Of a stretch of 18,754 nt of DNA, positions 15,901-18,754 are shown piece by piece (position 1 is the first letter of the stretch; every line of letters begins with the position of its first letter). Source of the stretch: Planctomycetota bacterium (GTDB lineage: Bacteria > Planctomycetota > Phycisphaerae > Tepidisphaerales > Tepidisphaeraceae); contig JAEZED010000088.1 of assembly GCA_023417885.1 (NCBI GenBank), positions 1 to 18,754 on the forward strand, written 5' to 3'. A model generated the notes under the pieces. That model was not told where the DNA came from. It saw only the letters and a program-made list of their open reading frames with translations, and did no database searches. Position numbers and translations under genes: made by a program.

Positions 15901-16854
15901 ATGACGACGCCGTCTCAAATCGCGGTACCGGCTTCGATCACAGCCCTCATGACCGGCGTCATCGATTACGCCGGCCTCTTCCCACCGGCTGCGCTGCCGC
16001 TGGACGACTCGATCCGCAACTACGCGCAATACCGGACCGAGCCGCAGGCCTGGATGCTCGGCCGCTTCATCTGCCCGGCGGCGCGCCTGCAGGAGCTGCT
16101 CCCCTGGGTCGCGCGCCTCTTCGCCGATGGCGAACCCCTCGCCGTTTCAGCACTTGGGCGCAGCGCGCAGGAGTCGGACGACTTCATCGCCAATCTCCGG
16201 CTCGATCTCCAGGCGATCGCCGACTTCAACGACGCCGCCGCCGGCAGGGCGAAGGTCGATGTCTTCGAGCTGCGCCTCCCGGAGCCGGCGGCCGATCTCT
16301 CCGCCCAGGTGGCGGACCAGCTCGTGAAGCGGTGCGGCGTCGCCGGCCTCAGGCCGTTCTGCGAGGTGAGCCTTCAGCCGGACTGGCGCGAGTCGCTGCC
16401 GGCAGCCGTTGCGGGGCTGGCGCGGCACGAGGGGCTGGGCTTCAAGCTCCGCACCGGCGGGGTGGAGGCGGCGGCGTTTCCCTCGACCGAGCAGGTCGCC
16501 TTCGCGATCGCGACGTGCCGCGAGGCGCGCATGCCGATGAAGTTCACCGCGGGCCTGCACCATCCCGTGCGCCATCACAACGATGCGGTGGGGACGAAGA
16601 TGCACGGCTTCCTGAACGTCTACATCGCCTGCGTGCTCGCTTGGAGCCGCAGCGCCGACGAAGCGACCCTCCGCGCCGTGCTGGAAGAGGAGGAGAGCTG
16701 CGCCTTCACGCTGCGCGACTACGGCCTGGCATGGCACCAGACGGCGGTCCCGGTGGAGGAGATCACGCGGGCGCGGCGGGAGTTTGCCATCTCCTTCGGC
16801 AGCTGCAGCTTCGACGAGCCGCGCGACGATCTTCGCGCCTTGGGCCTGCTGTGA
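15901..16854 (+). CDS. Conserved protein of unknown function next to fumarylacetoacetase
   Basis: The protein is 317 residues, soluble, without signal peptide or membrane segments. I do not recognise a named family. Strongly patterned segments suggest an enzyme: DYAGLFPPAALPLDDSIRNY near the N-terminus, GLGFKLRTGGVEAAAFPS near the middle, and MPMKFTAGLHHPVRHH about 30 residues later. The last has several His and one Lys that could line an active site. Alternating predicted strands and helices would fit a TIM-barrel-like fold, but this is a guess. The ATG at 15901 follows a TATACT box. The frame stays open upstream to 15736, but that part is arginine/proline-rich and crosses the promoter. Fumarylacetoacetase is encoded 180 bp downstream on the same strand, so a role in aromatic amino-acid breakdown is possible. 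Confidence 0.7.
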   Translation: MTTPSQIAVPASITALMTGVIDYAGLFPPAALPLDDSIRNYAQYRTEPQAWMLGRFICPAARLQELLPWVARLFADGEPLAVSALGRSAQESDDFIANLRLDLQAIADFNDAAAGRAKVDVFELRLPEPAADLSAQVADQLVKRCGVAGLRPFCEVSLQPDWRESLPAAVAGLARHEGLGFKLRTGGVEAAAFPSTEQVAFAIATCREARMPMKFTAGLHHPVRHHNDAVGTKMHGFLNVYIACVLAWSRSADEATLRAVLEEEESCAFTLRDYGLAWHQTAVPVEEITRARREFAISFGSCSFDEPRDDLRALGLL

Positions 16855-16864
16855 GCACAACGAC

Positions 16865-16952
16865 CCAATAGCCGCGGCACGGCGTGCCGCAGGAGAGCAA
16901 AAGCCGCGGCACGGCGTGCCGCAGGTGTCGGGTCAGAAGCCGCGGCTATTGG
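16865..16952. repeat. Nested inverted repeat with two copies of a 23-bp palindromic unit
   Basis: The outer arms CCAATAGCCGCGG (16865-16877) and CCGCGGCTATTGG (16940-16952) are perfect 13-bp inverted copies. Between and partly within them are two identical 23-base units at 16871-16893 and 16903-16925. Each contains a GCGGCAC/GTGCCGC hairpin with a 3-base loop. The element lies between the unknown gene and fumarylacetoacetase. It may terminate the first transcript and could be a repetitive element. Its GCCGCG core resembles the palindrome at 19-42. Confidence 0.75.
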
Positions 16953-16972
16953 TCTCTTGTCCGCTCCGACCC

Positions 16973-17004
16973 TCCGTCGCCTCGTCGCTCCGTAGCTCCG
17001 TCGC
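16973..17004 (+). repeat. Four tandem 8-bp repeats (consensus TCCGTCGC)
   Basis: Four consecutive octamers read TCCGTCGC, CTCGTCGC, TCCGTAGC and TCCGTCGC. They lie directly upstream of the probable fumarylacetoacetase promoter. Copy number could vary by slippage, though the units have already diverged. Confidence 0.6.
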
Positions 17005-17020
17005 TTCGCCCCCAACCTGC

Positions 17021-17026
17021 TACCCT
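17021..17026 (+). promoter_or_regulatory. Extended -10-like box TGC-TACCCT for fumarylacetoacetase gene
   Basis: TACCCT is preceded by TGC, giving the TGnTANNNT form, and ends 8 bases before the ATG at 17035. There is no Shine-Dalgarno. This fits a near-leaderless transcript. Confidence 0.35.
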
Positions 17027-17034
17027 CTGGCATC

Positions 17035-18330
17035 ATGACCGACCCAAAGCTCAAGTCGTTCATCGCCGTCGAGGCAGGCTCCGACTTTCCGATCCAGAAC
17101 CTCCCCTTCGGCGTCTTTCGCCGGCGGGCCGGCGGCGACGCCGCGCAGCGCGCCACCATCGGCACGCGCATCGGCGACCATGTCGTCGACCTGCGCCTGC
17201 TGGAGGAGCGCGGCCTCCTCGCGCCGCGCACGCTGGACGGCCGGCGCGTCTTCGATCGGCCGACGCTCAACGCCTTCATGGCCGCCGGGCGCGCGGCCTG
17301 GCGCGAGACACGGCAGATCCTCACCCGCCTGCTGGCCCACGACGAGCCGGCGCTGCGCGACGACACGGCCCTGCGCGACGCCGCGATCATTCCGGCGGCG
17401 GACGTGGAGATGCTCCTGCCCGCCGACATCGGCGACTACACCGATTTCTACAGCTCGCGCGAGCACGCGACGAACGTCGGCACGATGTTCCGCGGCCCGG
17501 AGAACGCGCTGATGTCCAACTGGCTGCACCTCCCCGTCGGCTATCACGGGCGCGCCAGCAGCATCGTCGTCAGCGGCACCGACCTTCACCGCCCGCACGG
17601 GCAGACAAAGGCCGACGACGCCGCGGCGCCCGCCTTCGGGCCGAGCCGCATGGTCGACTTCGAACTGGAAATGGGCTACTTCGTCGGCCCCGGGAACGCA
17701 CTGGGGCAACCAATCCCCGCGGGGCGGGCGCTGGATCATGTCTTCGGCCTGGTGCTGGTCAACGACTGGAGCGCGCGCGACATCCAGAAGTGGGAGTACG
17801 TGCCGCTGGGCCCGTTCCTCGCCAAGAACTTCGGCACGAGCATCTCCCCCTGGATCGTCACGCTCGACGCGCTCGAGCCGTTCCGCACGAACGGGCCCGA
17901 TCAAACCGACCCCCAGCCGCTGCCTTACCTGCGCGCCGACAGCCCCGGCGCCTATGACGTGAAGCTCCAGGTGACGCTCCAGCCCGCCGACGCGCCAGAG
18001 CCGGCCGTCATCTGCCGGAGCAACTTCAAGTACATGTACTGGACGATCGCGCAGCAGGTGGCGCACCACACGGCCGGCGGCTGCAACCTGCGTCCGGGCG
18101 ACCTCCTCGCCAGCGGCACGATCAGCGGCCCCGGCCCCGAGAGCTACGGCAGCATGCTCGAGCTGGCCTGGAAGGGGGAGCGCCCCCTGACCCTGCCCGG
18201 AGGAGAGAAGCGCGCCAGCCTCCAGGACGGCGACCGCCTCACCATCACCGGCCGCTGCGACGGCCCCGACTACCGCATCGGCTTCGGCGAAGTCACCGGC
18301 CGCGTCCTCCCGGCGGTTGAGATGGAGTGA
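17035..18330 (+). CDS. fahA: Fumarylacetoacetase
   Basis: The protein is 431 residues, the full family length. It hydrolyses 4-fumarylacetoacetate to fumarate and acetoacetate, the last step of tyrosine/phenylalanine catabolism, in the cytoplasm. An SH3-like N-terminal domain (about 1-120) precedes the catalytic beta-roll domain. The block DYTDFYSSREHATNVGTMFR (134-153) holds the catalytic His144. Metal and active-site residues match mouse FAH with a constant offset of +11: D137, E210, E212, D244, K264, and also R153. The later motif SGTISGPGPESYGSMLE is intact. No other tyrosine-pathway gene (hppD, hmgA, maiA) is in the window, but the upstream unknown gene may belong to the same pathway. 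The ATG at 17035 is the first start matching the N-terminal domain. Confidence 0.96.
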   Translation: MTDPKLKSFIAVEAGSDFPIQNLPFGVFRRRAGGDAAQRATIGTRIGDHVVDLRLLEERGLLAPRTLDGRRVFDRPTLNAFMAAGRAAWRETRQILTRLLAHDEPALRDDTALRDAAIIPAADVEMLLPADIGDYTDFYSSREHATNVGTMFRGPENALMSNWLHLPVGYHGRASSIVVSGTDLHRPHGQTKADDAAAPAFGPSRMVDFELEMGYFVGPGNALGQPIPAGRALDHVFGLVLVNDWSARDIQKWEYVPLGPFLAKNFGTSISPWIVTLDALEPFRTNGPDQTDPQPLPYLRADSPGAYDVKLQVTLQPADAPEPAVICRSNFKYMYWTIAQQVAHHTAGGCNLRPGDLLASGTISGPGPESYGSMLELAWKGERPLTLPGGEKRASLQDGDRLTITGRCDGPDYRIGFGEVTGRVLPAVEME

Positions 18331-18686
18331 GCGCGCCACCCGTTCGAACCGCCTTGGCCGTCGAGCGTGTGGCGGGCGACGCGGCCTTCCTGGTGGTCGT
18401 AGGCCAGGCGCAGGTCGGCGTCCGCATCGCCGTCGGCATCCGCCTCCACCAGGCGGTTCTTCAGGTCGTAGCCCTGGCGGAAGAGCAGCGTGCCCCCACC
18501 ACCAGAGCCGTTCTTGCGGGTTGTCAAAGAGCCGTTGGCATCGTAGCCGAACTTCGTGGTCGATGCACCGGCGGCGGTGCTCAGGAGCTGGTCCCGGGCG
18601 TTGTAGGTGCTGGTGGTCGTGCCCGCCGACCAGCCGGAGGGCAGGTTGTGGGTGCCGACGGCGGCGTTTAGTCCGATACCTGCGGT
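18331..18686 (-). pseudogene. RHS/YD-repeat protein fragment
   Basis: One minus-strand frame is open from 18686 down to the end of the fumarylacetoacetase gene. It encodes about 118 residues with clear RHS/YD repeats: TYNARDQLLSTAAG, KFGYDANGSLTTRKNG, GYDLKNRLVEAD, and LAYDHQEGRVARHTLDG. The fragment has no start of its own at the upstream end, where an in-frame TGA (18687-18689) falls at the edge of a perfect palindrome. Downstream the frame runs into antisense fumarylacetoacetase sequence and stops at 18270, so the real homology ends about 18331. Intact RHS proteins exceed 1000 residues, so this is a remnant. The absence of stops within 118 codons suggests it is fairly recent. Confidence 0.65.
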
Positions 18687-18702
18687 TCAGCCTCGAGGCT
18701 GA
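18687..18702. repeat. 16-bp perfect palindrome (TCAGCCTCGAGGCTGA)
   Basis: The sequence is its own reverse complement and marks the upstream break of the RHS fragment. A second imperfect AGCC-TCAC-GGCT palindrome follows at about 18731-18742. Both look like GC-rich intergenic repeats, and their position at the break suggests they mark the insertion or deletion boundary. Confidence 0.6.
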
Positions 18703-18754
18703 GCTACCCGGCCGCGCGGTTCGGGCCCGCAGCCTCACGGCTCCGACCCGCGGC

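Noticed and set aside
15706..16029. N-terminal extension of the LeuT-like gene to 16029
   Set aside because: The extra 108 residues are Arg/Pro/Ser-rich and antisense to the unknown gene and its promoter. AGGA precedes the ATG at 15705.
16871..16925. Two identical units as a possible CRISPR
   Set aside because: There are only two units with a 9-base gap, nested in a larger inverted repeat, with no cas genes. This is a palindromic repeat, not a CRISPR array.
18327..18671. Plus-strand open frame after fumarylacetoacetase
   Set aside because: The minus strand of the same interval encodes recognisable RHS/YD repeats. The plus-strand product has no motif.

Overview
This is a GC-rich, gene-dense bacterial chromosome segment. 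It carries ten complete protein genes, one small membrane-protein gene, and the remnant of an RHS/YD-repeat gene at the right edge. I see no phage, integrase, transposase, CRISPR or rRNA/tRNA genes. The gene content suggests a Planctomycetota-type chromosome, possibly Phycisphaerae: DUF1080-type 3-keto-glycoside hydrolase domains, a solute-binding protein fused to a permease, RHS debris, and palindromic GC-rich intergenic repeats. That placement is inference from content only.

Layout. 1-605: a palindrome and a DUF4149-type membrane protein (+). 660-2063: a secreted protein with two DUF1080-like domains (-). 2180-6154: a divergent two-gene sugar ABC importer operon (+). Its first protein is a lipoprotein solute-binding domain fused to a MalF-like permease. 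Its second is a MalG-like permease with two extra N-terminal helices and a beta-rich domain of about 180 residues in its first periplasmic loop. No ATPase gene is present. 6255-9538: alpha-glucan phosphorylase followed by a GGDEF-EAL protein whose EAL half looks catalytically damaged (both -). 9751-11776: inositol-3-phosphate synthase and a TPR lipoprotein (+). 11797-11918: a long palindromic repeat element. 11960-15705: a minus-strand operon for a LeuT-like Na+ symporter, a translationally coupled one-helix protein resembling MetS small subunits, and an AlsT/AgcS-type Na+ symporter with an insertion of about 115 residues. 15901-18330: a conserved protein of unknown function and fumarylacetoacetase (+), separated by nested inverted repeats. 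18331-18686: the RHS remnant (-).

Themes. The left half is carbohydrate use: secreted glycoside processing, sugar uptake, glycogen phosphorolysis and inositol phosphate synthesis. The right half is amino-acid uptake and the last step of tyrosine/phenylalanine breakdown. Several genes that lack a Shine-Dalgarno sequence have a TANNNT -10-like hexamer 6-9 nt before the start codon, as expected for leaderless transcripts. Several other genes have a recognisable Shine-Dalgarno sequence instead. The most unusual biology is the domain architecture of the ABC importer and the inserted extracytoplasmic domains in the MalG-like and AlsT-like transporters.
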